DNA from: Amaranthus tricolor
Lineage: Eukaryota; Streptophyta; Magnoliopsida; Caryophyllales; Amaranthaceae
Length of the DNA: 64,000 nt
Direction of reading: 5' to 3'
NCBI RefSeq assembly: GCF_026212465.1
Contig: NC_080059.1
Location: 25,373,292 to 25,437,291, forward strand
A program made the position numbers and the translations under genes. Of this stretch, positions 40,317-51,110 are shown in pieces (position 1 is the stretch's first letter; each line of letters starts with the position of its first letter). A model generated the notes under the pieces. The model saw nothing but the letters and a program-made list of their open reading frames with translations, ran no database searches and was not told where the DNA came from.

Positions 40317-41151
40317 TGATGTGGAAGTGTAATGGGACCGTTTTAGAGTGTATGAATTAGCTTAAAAACAAGCTTAACAAGGAACGAAACAAGAGAACAC
40401 CCACGCAACTTAGAAACTTATTCTAGATTGGATGGTTTCTTTGAGCAGCAAAAATTCACTAAGTATTTTAAACTCTCAAAGCTTTTACTCTCAAACACTA
40501 AGTAATAAGAATAAAAGGGGGCGTGCAACACAAAGTAAGCACAAAGAAATTCACAAAGAAAATCAGAATTTTGTTTTCAATCTCACTTGCCTAAAATGCA
40601 TGGCAATGAGTTCCTTTTATACTAAAAATAATGCAAGTGTTACAAGCCTTCAAGGAACCTTTTAACTTCCCTCAAGGAACCTTTTAACTTTCCCTTCAAG
40701 GAACCTTTTAACTTTCCCTCTTACAAAAATCAGAAAACAAAGCATTAAACAAAAGCTAGAATTAAGCCTTTTTATTGTTAAGCATTTAAGGCTAATAATG
40801 ACCCTTTATTAATAGCTATTTGAACAGCAAATTAAGGCTAATTAAGCTACTTTGAACCGTCCATATTCTCCTAAAAACTCTTGCATTTCTCCTATAAAAA
40901 AAAAAACTCCCATTTAAGCATTAAAGCTAGAATTCAAGTTGCTGCTTGTATTCAACTTCCCATTTCAGGCAATTGTGCCTTATTCAACTTCCCATTTAAG
41001 GCAAGTAATAAAGGATTGCTTTGAAGAGAATCCCACGAAATTAGCAACCATTTGCTTGATATTTGCGTGGCTAAGTAAAGCATGGACCGTAGCTTGTGTT
41101 GTAGGAACCGTAACTTGATGATCTTGGACTTTGTGGACTGAATTCTCATCA
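40317..41151 (-). repeat. 3' LTR
   Basis: This 835-bp direct repeat is a near-perfect copy of 43790-44623. On the minus strand it begins TGATGAGAATTC and ends TTCCACATCA, giving a 5-bp terminal inverted repeat within the TG...CA rule. It also encodes the last residues of the polyprotein (to 40980). Compared with the other LTR it has G at 40822 and an 11-base A run near 40896. Confidence 0.97.
40650..40719 (-). repeat. Triplicated 22-24 bp repeat in 3' LTR
   Basis: Three tandem units sharing TCAAGGAACCTTTTAACTT occupy this stretch. In element orientation they lie about 30-100 bp upstream of the TATA box, the usual place for promoter-proximal enhancer repeats. This is the downstream LTR, so they are copied into the next generation's promoter. 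Confidence 0.8.
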
Positions 41152-41789
41152 TTCTCCCCCTCTTCAAAGAAGTTTGCCCTCAAACTCTCATCTTCAAGGT
41201 ACGGAGACAAATCACCCACATTGAAAGTTGCACCTTTCGTCAACAGCTCCGTTAAAGGCGCCATAAGAGTGGAAAAGTTCTTGATGAAGACTCGGTAAAA
41301 TGAAGCTAGTCCATGAAAACTTCTAACCTCATGAACATCTTTGGGTACCCTCCATGTTGAGATAGCTTTCACCTTCTCGGGATCAACCTGTACTCCTTCA
41401 CTTGAAACAATGTAGCCTAGGAAAGAAATACTACTACACATGAAAGTACATTTTTCCATTTTTCCATACAATTTATGCTCTCTCAATGCCTGAAGTAAAA
41501 CTCTCAAATGTATCAAATGCTCATTTTCAGTTTTACTATTTACTAGAATATCATCTAAATATACAACAATGAATTTATTTAGAAAGGGACGTAATACCCC
41601 ATTCATGAGTCTCATGAACGAACTAGGAGCATTGCAAAGTCCAAATGGCATGACAAGCCATTCATATAGACCTTGCTTTGTCTTGAAAGCAGTCTTCCAT
41701 TCATCTCCTTCACGAATTCTCATTTGATGATAACCACTTCGCAAGTCAATTTTGCTAAAAACTGTGGCTCCACTTAATTCATCAAGCAT
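40980..41789 (-). pseudogene. RT remainder fused to polyprotein tail, frameshifted and internally deleted
   Basis: A 269-codon minus frame holding most of the RT core. It includes the [12 protein letters not shown] region (residues 11-22), WLVMPFGL (44-51) and the catalytic YLDD (77-80, bases about 41550-41561). The first methionine is internal to RT and not a real start. The frame continues from the upstream Gag-protease frame after a shift near 41800. RT connection sequence runs to about residue 189. It then jumps at about 41222 to [12 protein letters not shown], the type of sequence that follows integrase at the end of such polyproteins. RNase H and integrase are absent; from usual family lengths this is a loss of roughly 2 kb. 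The frame stays open across that junction. Residues 207-213 are encoded by the polypurine tract, and those from about 213 to the stop lie in the 3' LTR. Confidence 0.9.
41152..41165 (-). promoter_or_regulatory. Polypurine tract (plus-strand primer)
   Basis: On the minus strand the 14 bases directly abutting the 3' LTR are GAAGAGGGGGAGAA, all purine. Position and composition are those of the tract that resists RNase H and primes second-strand DNA synthesis. It is read within the polyprotein frame as Glu-Glu-Gly-Glu-Asn. Confidence 0.93.
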
Positions 41790-43735
41790 GTCTTGTAGCC
41801 TTGCATGGGAAATCTATATTTAATAGTTATGTTGTTGATGGCACGACTATCAATACACATCCTCCAAGTTCCTTCTTTCTTTGGCACCAAAAGGGCAGGC
41901 ACCGCACATGGACTAAGGCTTTCACGCACATAGCCCTTTTCCATGAGTTCTTCAACTTGTCTTTGCAACTCCTTAGCTTGCTCGGGATTGCATCTATAGG
42001 CTGCCTTGTTTGGTAATGAGGCTCCCGGTACCAAATCAATTGCATGTTCAATACCACGAAATGGAGGCAACCCTTTAGGCAAATCATCGGGAAACACATC
42101 TGCAAATTCTTTAAGCAAGTTTCTCAACGGAATAGAGTTAGCCACATGAGAAACATCATCAACAATGGGCTTTACAATAAGCAGAAACCCTCCTCCTTCT
42201 ATCACGCATTCTTCCTCAAACTCCTTCCTAGACATAAGGAAGTTTGGTTTCTTTTCCACCATAGGTTCAACCTTAGGGGGCAAAGGTAACAACCTAATCT
42301 TCTTTCCTAATTTGGTAGTGACCGTATAGACATTAGAAACACCATCATGAATAGCTTTTCTATCAAATTGCCATGGTCTACCAAGCAAAATATGACACGC
42401 ACTCATAGGTAAAACGTCACACCAACGTTCATCATAAAAATTTCCTATAGTGAATGAAACTAGTGCTTGTTTCTTAACCTTTAAACCGGTGTCATTATCC
42501 AGCCAATTTAACTTGTAAGGTTTAGCATGATTTCGTGTAGGTAATTTAAGCTTACTTACAAGTTCAGTTGAGGCCACATCCGTGCATGATCCTCCATCAA
42601 CAATCACATCAAAAACCTTGTCTTGAACCTTGCATCTAGTATGAAAAAGGTTCTCTCGTTGTTGCATATCTTTGAGAGGTTCGGAATGTAGAAGTCTTCT
42701 CACAACACCACATAATGGAGCGTCATTTTCTTCAGCACCATATTCCTCATATTCCTCCTCCTCTTCCTCTTCTTCGGAACCCCACTCTCCTTCTTGAATA
42801 GTAAGTGTATTCCGTTTTGGACATTCACTAGCAATATGTCCTCTTTCATGACACTTGTAACAAGTTCTTTTGGATGCATCTTGCTTGAAATCTGGTTTTC
42901 CTCCATAAGTTTTCGAAGGGTTAGTAGGAACAGTTGATTTAGAAGGGCTAGGAAAAGAATCAACTTTTCCCGCGGAAGAGAACGCTCTAAAAGGGGGTCT
43001 TGGAGCATTCTTCGGCTTCTCCTCTTTGTTTTGTGCTTCAACCTTCCTAGCAGCCTTCACAACCTCATCATAAGTGGAATAAGGTAGAAGATCCACCTTA
43101 TTAGAGATTGGTTTAGAAAGCCCCTTTGTGAAACGCGCAATTTTGAGTGGTTCCTTCTCTTGTATGTCACACACCAAGCTAAGTTTCTCAAACTCACGTA
43201 CATATTCATCAATATTACGCTCACCTTGATTTAGGCGAGTTAATTTGACATATTGATCCTGCACATATTCACGTGGGACCCAACGTTGCTCCATTTTCTT
43301 CTTGAGTTTTTCCCAAGATGCAATCTTTTCTTTCCCTTCTCTCCTTCTCTTGGCTTTGAGGTTATCATACCAAAGCCCAGCAAGTTTTGTCAATTTAAGA
43401 GTCGCCATTTTACAACTCTTATCATCATCATAATTTTTATACTCAAAAATATTCTCTAATCTTCGTACCCAATCATAAAAAACCTCCGGATCACTAGAAC
43501 CATCAAATTCAGGAAGGTCTAGTTTGAAACTTCTATCTTCTTGATTGTTACGAAAAAGGGACTCGCCATGGGTGGGAGTGGAATTCTCTAATTCCTCTAC
43601 CCTTCTACCTACTCTAAGCATCGTCTCTCCAATGGCATCCATCCTTGTTTCATGCCTCTTCATTCCATCGTGCATTACATGAAGTTGATCCACGATTACT
43701 TTTAACATTTCGGCATTGGACTGATTATCACCCAT
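41774..43735 (-). CDS. Gag-protease polyprotein running into truncated reverse transcriptase
   Basis: An intact 653-codon frame that starts at an ATG 54 bases inside the 5' LTR. Residues 1-60 are an N-terminal leader with coiled-coil character. Residues about 70-215 match the retrotransposon Gag capsid domain ([10 protein letters not shown], then a Trp/Leu-rich helical region). A zinc knuckle CX2CX4HX4C lies at 292-305 (C292, C295, H300, C305) and binds RNA. A Glu-rich run occupies about 315-337. The aspartic protease carries VIVDGGSC (377-384), with catalytic Asp380 in a D-G-G context, and HILLGRPW near 448. RT begins near 545 ([15 protein letters not shown]) and reaches the KYRFP region at 639-643. 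There a one-base frameshift near 41800 puts it out of frame and it stops 10 residues later. Gag and protease look usable; RT from this frame is not. Confidence 0.95.
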   Translation of the reverse strand: MGDNQSNAEMLKVIVDQLHVMHDGMKRHETRMDAIGETMLRVGRRVEELENSTPTHGESLFRNNQEDRSFKLDLPEFDGSSDPEVFYDWVRRLENIFEYKNYDDDKSCKMATLKLTKLAGLWYDNLKAKRRREGKEKIASWEKLKKKMEQRWVPREYVQDQYVKLTRLNQGERNIDEYVREFEKLSLVCDIQEKEPLKIARFTKGLSKPISNKVDLLPYSTYDEVVKAARKVEAQNKEEKPKNAPRPPFRAFSSAGKVDSFPSPSKSTVPTNPSKTYGGKPDFKQDASKRTCYKCHERGHIASECPKRNTLTIQEGEWGSEEEEEEEEYEEYGAEENDAPLCGVVRRLLHSEPLKDMQQRENLFHTRCKVQDKVFDVIVDGGSCTDVASTELVSKLKLPTRNHAKPYKLNWLDNDTGLKVKKQALVSFTIGNFYDERWCDVLPMSACHILLGRPWQFDRKAIHDGVSNVYTVTTKLGKKIRLLPLPPKVEPMVEKKPNFLMSRKEFEEECVIEGGGFLLIVKPIVDDVSHVANSIPLRNLLKEFADVFPDDLPKGLPPFRGIEHAIDLVPGASLPNKAAYRCNPEQAKELQRQVEELMEKGYVRESLSPCAVPALLVPKKEGTWRMCIDSRAINNITIKYRFPMQGYKTCLMN

Positions 43736-43789
43736 GCTGCGTTTTAACGAGTGTAATCTCGTTCAACACGATTTGGCTCTGATACCAAC
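43736..43789 (-). other. Short untranslated leader between 5' LTR and gag
   Basis: Only 54 bases separate the LTR end from the gag ATG, and the primer-binding site takes up about a quarter of them. Any packaging signal must therefore lie partly in the transcribed LTR or in gag itself. Confidence 0.8.
43774..43787 (-). promoter_or_regulatory. Primer-binding site for initiator tRNA-Met
   Basis: The + strand reads TGGCTCTGATACCA, the 3' end of plant initiator tRNA-Met, so the minus (element) strand carries its complement TGGTATCAGAGCCA. It is two bases inside the 5' LTR, the expected spacing. Minus-strand DNA synthesis would be primed here. Confidence 0.95.
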
Positions 43790-44085
43790 TGATGTGGAAG
43801 TGTAATGGGACCGTTTTAGAGTGTATGAATTAGCTTAAAAACAAGCTTAACAAGGAACGAAACAAGAGAACACCCACGCAACTTAGAAACTTATTCTAGA
43901 TTGGATGGTTTCTTTGAGCAGCAAAAATTCACTAAGTATTTTAAACTCTCAAAGCTTTTACTCTCAAACACTAAGTAATAAGAATAAAAGGGGGCGTGCA
44001 ACACAAAGTAAGCACAAAGAAATTCACAAAGAAAATCAGAATTTTGTTTTCAATCTCACTTGCCTAAAATGCATGGCAATGAGTT

Positions 44086-44094
44086 CCTTTTATA
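44086..44094 (-). promoter_or_regulatory. TATA box of the 5' LTR promoter
   Basis: The minus strand reads TATAAAAGG here, a good match to the plant TATA consensus, about 530 bases into the LTR from its outer end. Transcription would be expected to start some 25-35 bases further along, near 44055-44062. The equivalent in the 3' LTR is 40613-40621. The start site is inferred, not seen. Confidence 0.75.
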
Positions 44095-44122
44095 CTAAAA
44101 ATAATGCAAGTGTTACAAGCCT

Positions 44123-44192
44123 TCAAGGAACCTTTTAACTTCCCTCAAGGAACCTTTTAACTTTCCCTTCAAGGAACCTTTTAACTTTCCCT
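44123..44192 (-). repeat. Triplicated 22-24 bp repeat in 5' LTR promoter
   Basis: Three direct copies of a unit containing TCAAGGAACCTTTTAACTT, placed about 30-100 bases upstream of the TATA box. Each unit holds AAGG and CCTT as inverted halves around two bases. Tandem promoter-proximal repeats in U3 commonly act as enhancers in plant LTRs; that role is inferred here. Confidence 0.8.
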
Positions 44193-44623
44193 CTTACAAA
44201 AATCAGAAAACAAAGCATTAAACAAAAGCTAGAATTAAGCCTTTTTATTGTTAAGCATTTAAGGCTAATAATGACCCTTTATTAATAGCTATTTAAACAG
44301 CAAATTAAGGCTAATTAAGCTACTTTGAACCGTCCATATTCTCCTAAAAACTCTTGCATTTCTCCTATAAAAAAAAAACTCCCATTTAAGCATTAAAGCT
44401 AGAATTCAAGTTGCTGCTTGTATTCAACTTCCCATTTCAGGCAATTGTGCCTTATTCAACTTCCCATTTAAGGCAAGTAATAAAGGATTGCTTTGAAGAG
44501 AATCCCACGAAATTAGCAACCATTTGCTTGATATTTGCGTGGCTAAGTAAAGCATGGACCGTAGCTTGTGTTGTAGGAACCGTAACTTGATGATCTTGGA
44601 CTTTGTGGACTGAATTCTCATCA

Positions 44624-44628
44624 TCCTT
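44624..44628 (+). repeat. Target-site duplication, right (TCCTT)
   Basis: TCCTT directly follows the right LTR and equals 40312-40316. Removing the element and one copy restores a normal ATCCTTG heptamer with no lost satellite sequence. Confidence 0.95.
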
Positions 44629-46131
44629 GTTCATTCTTCATCGTTCATTCGTCATTGACCATTAATCCTTGTTCATTCTTCATCGTTCATTCTTCATTGA
44701 TCATTGATCCTTGTTCATTCTTCATCGTTCATTCGTCATTGACCATTAATCCTTGTTCATTCTTCATCGTTCATTCTTCATTGATCATTGAACCTTGTTC
44801 ATTCTTCATCGTTCATTCTTCTTTGATCATTGATCCTTGTTCATTCTTCATTGATCATTGATCCTTGTTCATTCTTCATCGTTCATTCGTCATTGATCAT
44901 TGATCCTTGTTCATTCTTCATTGATCATTGATCCTTGTTCATTCTTCATCGTTCATTCGTAATTGATCATTGATCCTTGTTCATTCTTCATCGTTCATTC
45001 GTCATTGACCATTACTCCTTGTTCATTCTTCATCGTTCATTCTTCATTGATCATTGATCCTTGTTCATTCTTCATCGTTCATTCTTCTTTGATCATTGAT
45101 CCTTGTTCATTCTTCATTGATCATTGATCCTTGTTCATTCTTCATCGTTCATTCTTCATTGACCATTGATCCTTGTTCATTCTTCATTGACCATTAATCC
45201 TTGTTCATTCTTCATCGATCATTCTTCATTGATCATTGTTCCTTGTTCATTCTTCATCGTTCATTCTTCATTGATCATTGATCCTTGTTCATTCTTCATC
45301 GTTCATTCTTCATTGATCATTGATCCTTGTTCATTCTTCATCGTTCATTCGTCATTGATCATTGATCCTTGTTCATTCTTCATCGTTCATTCGTCATTGA
45401 CCATTACTCCTTGTTCATTCTTCATCGTTCATTCTTCATTGATCATTGATCCTTGTTCATTCTTCATCGTTCATTCGTCATTGACCATTAATCCTTGTTC
45501 ATTCTTCATCGTTCATTCTTCATTGATCATTGAACCTTGTTCATTCTTCATCGTTCATTCTTCTTTGATCATTGATCCTTGTTCATTCTTCATTGATCAT
45601 TGATCCTTGTTCATTCTTCATCGTTCATTCGTCATTGATCATTGATCCTTGTTCATTCTTCATCGTTCATTCTTCATTGATCATTGATCCTTGTTCATTC
45701 TTCATCGTTCATTCGTCATTGATCATTGATCCTTGTTCATTCTTCATCGTTCTGTCGTCATTGACCATTACTCCTTGTTCATTCTTCATCGTTCATTCTT
45801 CATTGATCATTGAACCTTGTTCATTCTTCATCGTTCATTCTTCTTTGATCATTGATCCTTGTTCATTCTTCATTAATCATTGATCCTTGTTCATTCTTCA
45901 TCGTTCATTCGTCATTGATCATTGATCCTTGTTCATTCTTCATCGTTCATTCTTCATTGATCATTGATCCTTGTTCATTCTTCATCGTTCATTCGTCATT
46001 GATCATTGATCCTTGTTCATTCTTCATCGTTCATTCGTCAATGACCATTACTCCTTGTTCATTCTTCATCGTTCATTCTTCATTGATCATTGATCCTTGT
46101 TCATTCTTCATCGTTCATTCTTCTTTGATCA

Positions 46132-49100
46132 TTGATCCTTGTTCATTCTTCATTGATCATTGATCCTTGTTCATTCTTCATCGTTCATTCTTCATTGACC
46201 ATTGATCCTTGTTCATTCTTCATCGTTCATTCTTCATTGACCATTAATCCTTGTTCATTCTTCATCGATCATTCTTCATTGATCATTGTTCCTTGTTCAT
46301 TCTTCATCGTTCATTCTTCATTGATCATTGATCCTTGTTCATTCTTCATCGTTCATTCTTCATTGACCATTGATCCTTGTTCATTCTTCATCGTTCATTC
46401 GTCATTGATCATTGATCCTTGTTCATTCTTCATCGTTCATTCTTCATTGATCATTGATCCTTGTTCATTCTTCATCGTTCATTCGTCATTGATCATTGAT
46501 CCTTGTTCATTCTTCATCGTTCTGTCGTCATTGACCATTACTCCTTGTTCATTCTTCATCGTTCATTCTTCATTGATCATTGATCCTTGTTCATTCTTCA
46601 TCGTTCATTCTTCTTTGATCATTGATCCTTGTTCATTCTTCATTGATCATTGATCCTTGTTCATTCTTCATCGTTCATTCGTCATTGATCATTGATCCTT
46701 ATTCATTCTTCATCGTTCATTTTTCATTTATCATTGATCCTTGTTCATTCTTCATCGTTCATTCTTCATTGATCATTGATCCTTGTTCATTCTTCATCGT
46801 TCATTCGTCATTGACCATTAATCCTTGTTCATTCTTCATCGTTCATTCTTCATTGATCATTGATCCTTGTTCATTCTTCATCGTTCATTCGTCATTGACC
46901 ATTAATCCTTGTTCATTCTTCATCGTTCATTCTTCATTGATCATTGAACCTTGTTCATTCTTCATCGTTCATTCTTCTTTGATCATTGATCCTTGTTCAT
47001 TCTTCATTGATCATTGATCCTTGTTCATTCTTCATCGTTCATTCGTCATTGATCATTGATCCTTGTTCATTCTTCATTGATCATTGATCCTTGTTCATTC
47101 TTCATCGTTCATTCGTCATTGATCATTGATCCTTGTTCATTCTTCATCGTTCATTCGTCATTGACCATTACTCCTTGTTCATTCTTCATCGTTCATTCTT
47201 CATTGATCATTGATCCTTGTTCATTCTTCATCGTTCATTCTTCTTTGATCATTGATCCTTGTTCATTCTTCATTGATCATTGATCCTTGTTCATTCTTCA
47301 TCGTTCATTCTTCATTGACCATTGATCCTTGTTCATTCTTCATCGTTCATTCTTCATTGACCATTAATCCTTGTTCATTCTTCATCGATCATTCTTCATT
47401 GATCATTGTTCCTTGTTCATTCTTCATCGTTCATTTTTCATTTATCATTGATCCTTGTTCATTCTTCATCGTTCATTCTTCATTGATCATTGATCCTTGT
47501 TCATTCTTCATCGTTCATTCGTCATTGACCATTAATCCTTGTTCATTCTTCATCGTTCATTCTTCATTGATCATTGATCCTTGTTCATTCTTCATCGTTC
47601 ATTCGTCATTGACCATTAATCCTTGTTCATTCTTCATCGTTCATTCTTCATTGATCATTGAACCTTGTTCATTCTTCATCGTTCATTCTTCTTTGATCAT
47701 TGATCCTTGTTCATTCTTCATTAATCATTGATCCTTGTTCATTCTTCATCGTTCATTCGTCATTGATCATTGATCCTTGTTCATTCTTCATCGTTCATTC
47801 TTCATTGATCATTGATCCTTGTTCATTCTTCATCGTTCATTCGTCATTGATCATTGATCCTTGTTCATTCTTCATCGTTCATTCGTCATTGACCATTAAT
47901 CCTTGTTCATTCTTCATCGTTCATTCTTCATTGATCATTGAACCTTGTTCATTCTTCATCGTTCATTCGTCATTGACCATTAATCCTTGTTCATTCTTCA
48001 TCGTTCATTCTTCATTGATCATTGAACCTTCTTCATTCTTCATCGTTCATTCTTCTTTGATCATTGATCCTTGTTCATTCTTCATTGATCATTGATCCTT
48101 GTTCATTCTTCATCGTTCATTCGTCATTGATCATTGATCCTTGTTCATTCTTCATTGTTCTTTCTTCATTGATCATTGATCCTTGTTCATTCTTCATCGT
48201 TCATTCGTCATTGATCATTGATCCTTGTTCATTCTTCATCGTTCTGTCGTCATTGACCATTACTCCTTGTTCATTCTTCATCGTTCATTCTTCATTGATC
48301 ATTGAACCTTGTTCATTCTTCATCGTTCATTCTTCTTTGATCATTGATCCTTGTTCATTCTTCATTAATCATTGATCCTTGTTCATTCTTCATCGTTCAT
48401 TCGTCATTGATCATTGATCCTTGTTCATTCTTCATCGTTCATTCTTCATTGATCATTGATGCTTGTTCATTCTTCATCGTTCATTCGTCATTGATCATTG
48501 ATCCTTGTTCATTCTTCATCGTTCATTCGTCAATGACCATTACTCCTTGTTCATTCTTCATCGTTCATTCTTCATTGACCATTAATCCTTGTTCATTCTT
48601 CATCGATCATTCTTCATTGATCATTGTTCCTTGTTCATTCTTCATCGTTCATTTTTCATTCATCATTGATCCTTGTTCATTCTTCATCGTTCATTCTTCA
48701 TTGATCATTGATCCTTGTTCATTCTTCATCGTTCATTCGTCATTGACCATTAATCCTTGTTCATTCTTCATCGTTCATTCTTCATTGATCATTGATCCTT
48801 GTTCATTCTTCATCGTTCATTCGTCATTGACCATTAATCCTTGTTCATTCTTCATCGTTCATTCTTCATTGATCATTGAACCTTGTTCATTCTTCATCGT
48901 TCATTCTTCTTTGATCATTGATCCTTGTTCATTCTTCATTAATCATTGATCCTTGTTCATTCTTCATCGTTCATTCGTCATTGATCATTGATCCTTGTTC
49001 ATTCTTCATCGTTCATTCTTCATTGATCATTGATCCTTGTTCATTCTTCATCGTTCATTCGTCATTGATCATTGATCCTTGTTCATTCTTCATCGTTCAT

Positions 49101-51110
49101 TCGTCATTGACCATTACTCCTTGTTCATTCTTCATCGTTCATTCTTCATTGATCATTGATCCTTGTTCATTCTTCATCGTTCATTCGTCATTGACCATTA
49201 ATCCTTGTTCATTCTTCATCGTTCATTCTTCATTGATCATTGAACCTTGTTCATTCTTCATCGTTCATTCGTCATTGATCATTGATCCTTGTTCATTCTT
49301 CATCGTTCATTCTTCATTGATCATTGATCCTTGTTCATTCTTCATCGTTCATTCTTCTTTGATCATTGATCCTTGTTCATTCTTCATTGATCATTGATCC
49401 TTGTTCATTCTTCATCGTTCATTCTTCATTGACCATTGATCCTTGTTCATTCTTCATCGTTCATTCTTCATTGACCATTAATCCTTGTTTATTCTTCATC
49501 GATCATTCTTCATTGATCATTGTTCCTTGTTCATTCTTCATCGTTCATTCTTCATTGATCATTGATCCTTGTTCATTCTTCATCGTTCATTCTTCATTGA
49601 CCATTGATCCTTGTTCATTCTTCATCGTTCATTCGTCATTGATCATTGATCCTTGTTCATTCTTCATCGTTCATTCTTCATTGATCATTGATCCTTGTTC
49701 ATTCTTCATCGTTCATTCGTCATTGATCATTGATCCTTGTTCATTCTTCATCGTTCTGTCGTCATTGACCATTACTCCTTGTTCATTCTTCATCGTTCAT
49801 TCTTCATTGATCATTGATCCTTGTTCATTCTTCATCGTTCATTCTTCTTTGATCATTGATCCTTGTTCATTCTTCATTGATCATTGATCCTTGTTCATTC
49901 TTCATCGTTCATTCGTCATTGATCATTGATCCTTATTCATTCTTCATCGTTCATTTTTCATTTATCATTGATCCTTGTTCATTCTTCATCGTTCATTCTT
50001 CATTGATCATTGATCCTTGTTCATTCTTCATCGTTCATTCGTCATTGACCATTAATCCTTGTTCATTCTTCATCGTTCATTCTTCATTGATCATTGATCC
50101 TTGTTCATTCTTCATCGTTCATTCGTCATTGACCATTAATCCTTGTTCATTCTTCATCGTTCATTCTTCATTGATCATTGAACCTTGTTCATTCTTCATC
50201 GTTCATTCTTCTTTGATCATTGATCCTTGTTCATTCTTCATTGATCATTGATCCTTGTTCATTCTTCATCGTTCATTCGTCATTGATCATTGATCCTTGT
50301 TCATTCTTCATTGATCATTGATCCTTGTTCATTCTTCATCGTTCATTCGTCATTGATCATTGATCCTTGTTCATTCTTCATCGTTCATTCGTCATTGACC
50401 ATTACTCCTTGTTCATTCTTCATCGTTCATTCTTCATTGATCATTGATCCTTGTTCATTCTTCATCGTTCATTCTTCTTTGATCATTGATCCTTGTTCAT
50501 TCTTCATTGATCATTGATCCTTGTTCATTCTTCATCGTTCATTCTTCATTGACCATTGATCCTTGTTCATTCTTCATCGTTCATTCTTCATTGACCATTA
50601 ATCCTTGTTCATTCTTCATCGATCATTCTTCATTGATCATTGTTCCTTGTTCATTCTTCATCGTTCATTTTTCATTTATCATTGATCCTTGTTCATTCTT
50701 CATCGTTCATTCTTCATTGATCATTGATCCTTGTTCATTCTTCATCGTTCATTCGTCATTGACCATTAATCCTTGTTCATTCTTCATCGTTCATTCTTCA
50801 TTGATCATTGATCCTTGTTCATTCTTCATCGTTCATTCGTCATTGACCATTAATCCTTGTTCATTCTTCATCGTTCATTCTTCATTGATCATTGAACCTT
50901 GTTCATTCTTCATCGTTCATTCTTCTTTGATCATTGATCCTTGTTCATTCTTCATTAATCATTGATCCTTGTTCATTCTTCATCGTTCATTCGTCATTGA
51001 TCATTGATCCTTGTTCATTCTTCATCGTTCATTCTTCATTGATCATTGATCCTTGTTCATTCTTCATCGTTCATTCGTCATTGATCATTGATCCTTGTTC
51101 ATTCTTCATC
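46132..51110 (+). repeat. HOR pair of 3234 bp
   Basis: Landmarks at 46132, 46622, 47056, 47252 and 47700 recur at 49366, 49856, 50290, 50486 and 50934, all at offset 3234 (77 whole monomers). Both copies hold a CTGTCGTC monomer and a T-rich CATTTATC monomer in the same order. The second has a private TTGTTTATTC change near 49489. Confidence 0.75.

Larger units (their letters stand above)
40317..44623 (-). mobile_element. Non-autonomous Ty3/gypsy (chromovirus-like) LTR retrotransposon
   Basis: A complete 4307-bp element in minus orientation. In element order it has a 5' LTR (43790-44623), a primer-binding site, an intact gag-protease frame entering RT, a frameshifted RT remainder, a deletion of RNase H and integrase, a polypurine tract and a 3' LTR (40317-41151). 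LTR termini are TGATG...CATCA, with a 5-bp target duplication. The LTRs differ by one substitution (G40822 versus A44295) and one A-run length (11 versus 10). Gag and RT sequence resemble plant chromoviruses of the CRM/Reina type, a judgement from recall rather than a search. The domains that would settle the clade are deleted. The missing pol genes mean movement must have depended on enzymes from another element. Confidence 0.97.
43790..44623 (-). repeat. 5' LTR
   Basis: This 834-bp direct repeat matches 40317-41151 apart from A at 44295 and a 10-base A run near 44369. It lies upstream of gag in element orientation and so carries the active promoter. It is bounded on its outer side by the TCCTT duplication and satellite sequence. 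Confidence 0.97.

Noticed and set aside
40432..40665. 77-codon + strand frame, repeated at 43905-44138.
   Set aside because: It lies antisense in the LTRs, is duplicated only because the LTR is, and has no recognisable domain.
41801..43459. Several short + strand frames (60-80 codons) and minus frames at 41827-42105 and 42700-43041.
   Set aside because: They are shadows of the gag-protease-RT frame in other frames or on the other strand.
40317..44623. An autonomous, intact gypsy element.
   Set aside because: RT is frameshifted near 41800, and RNase H and integrase are missing.
40317..44623. Endogenous virus of the pararetrovirus type.
   Set aside because: Paired LTRs, primer-binding site, polypurine tract and 5-bp target duplication define an LTR retrotransposon. 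No envelope or movement protein is present.
44424..44634. Minus-strand frames crossing the satellite/5' LTR boundary.
   Set aside because: These are the LTR part of the polyprotein tail read from the 5' LTR copy. There is no upstream pol here, so they are not expected to be made.
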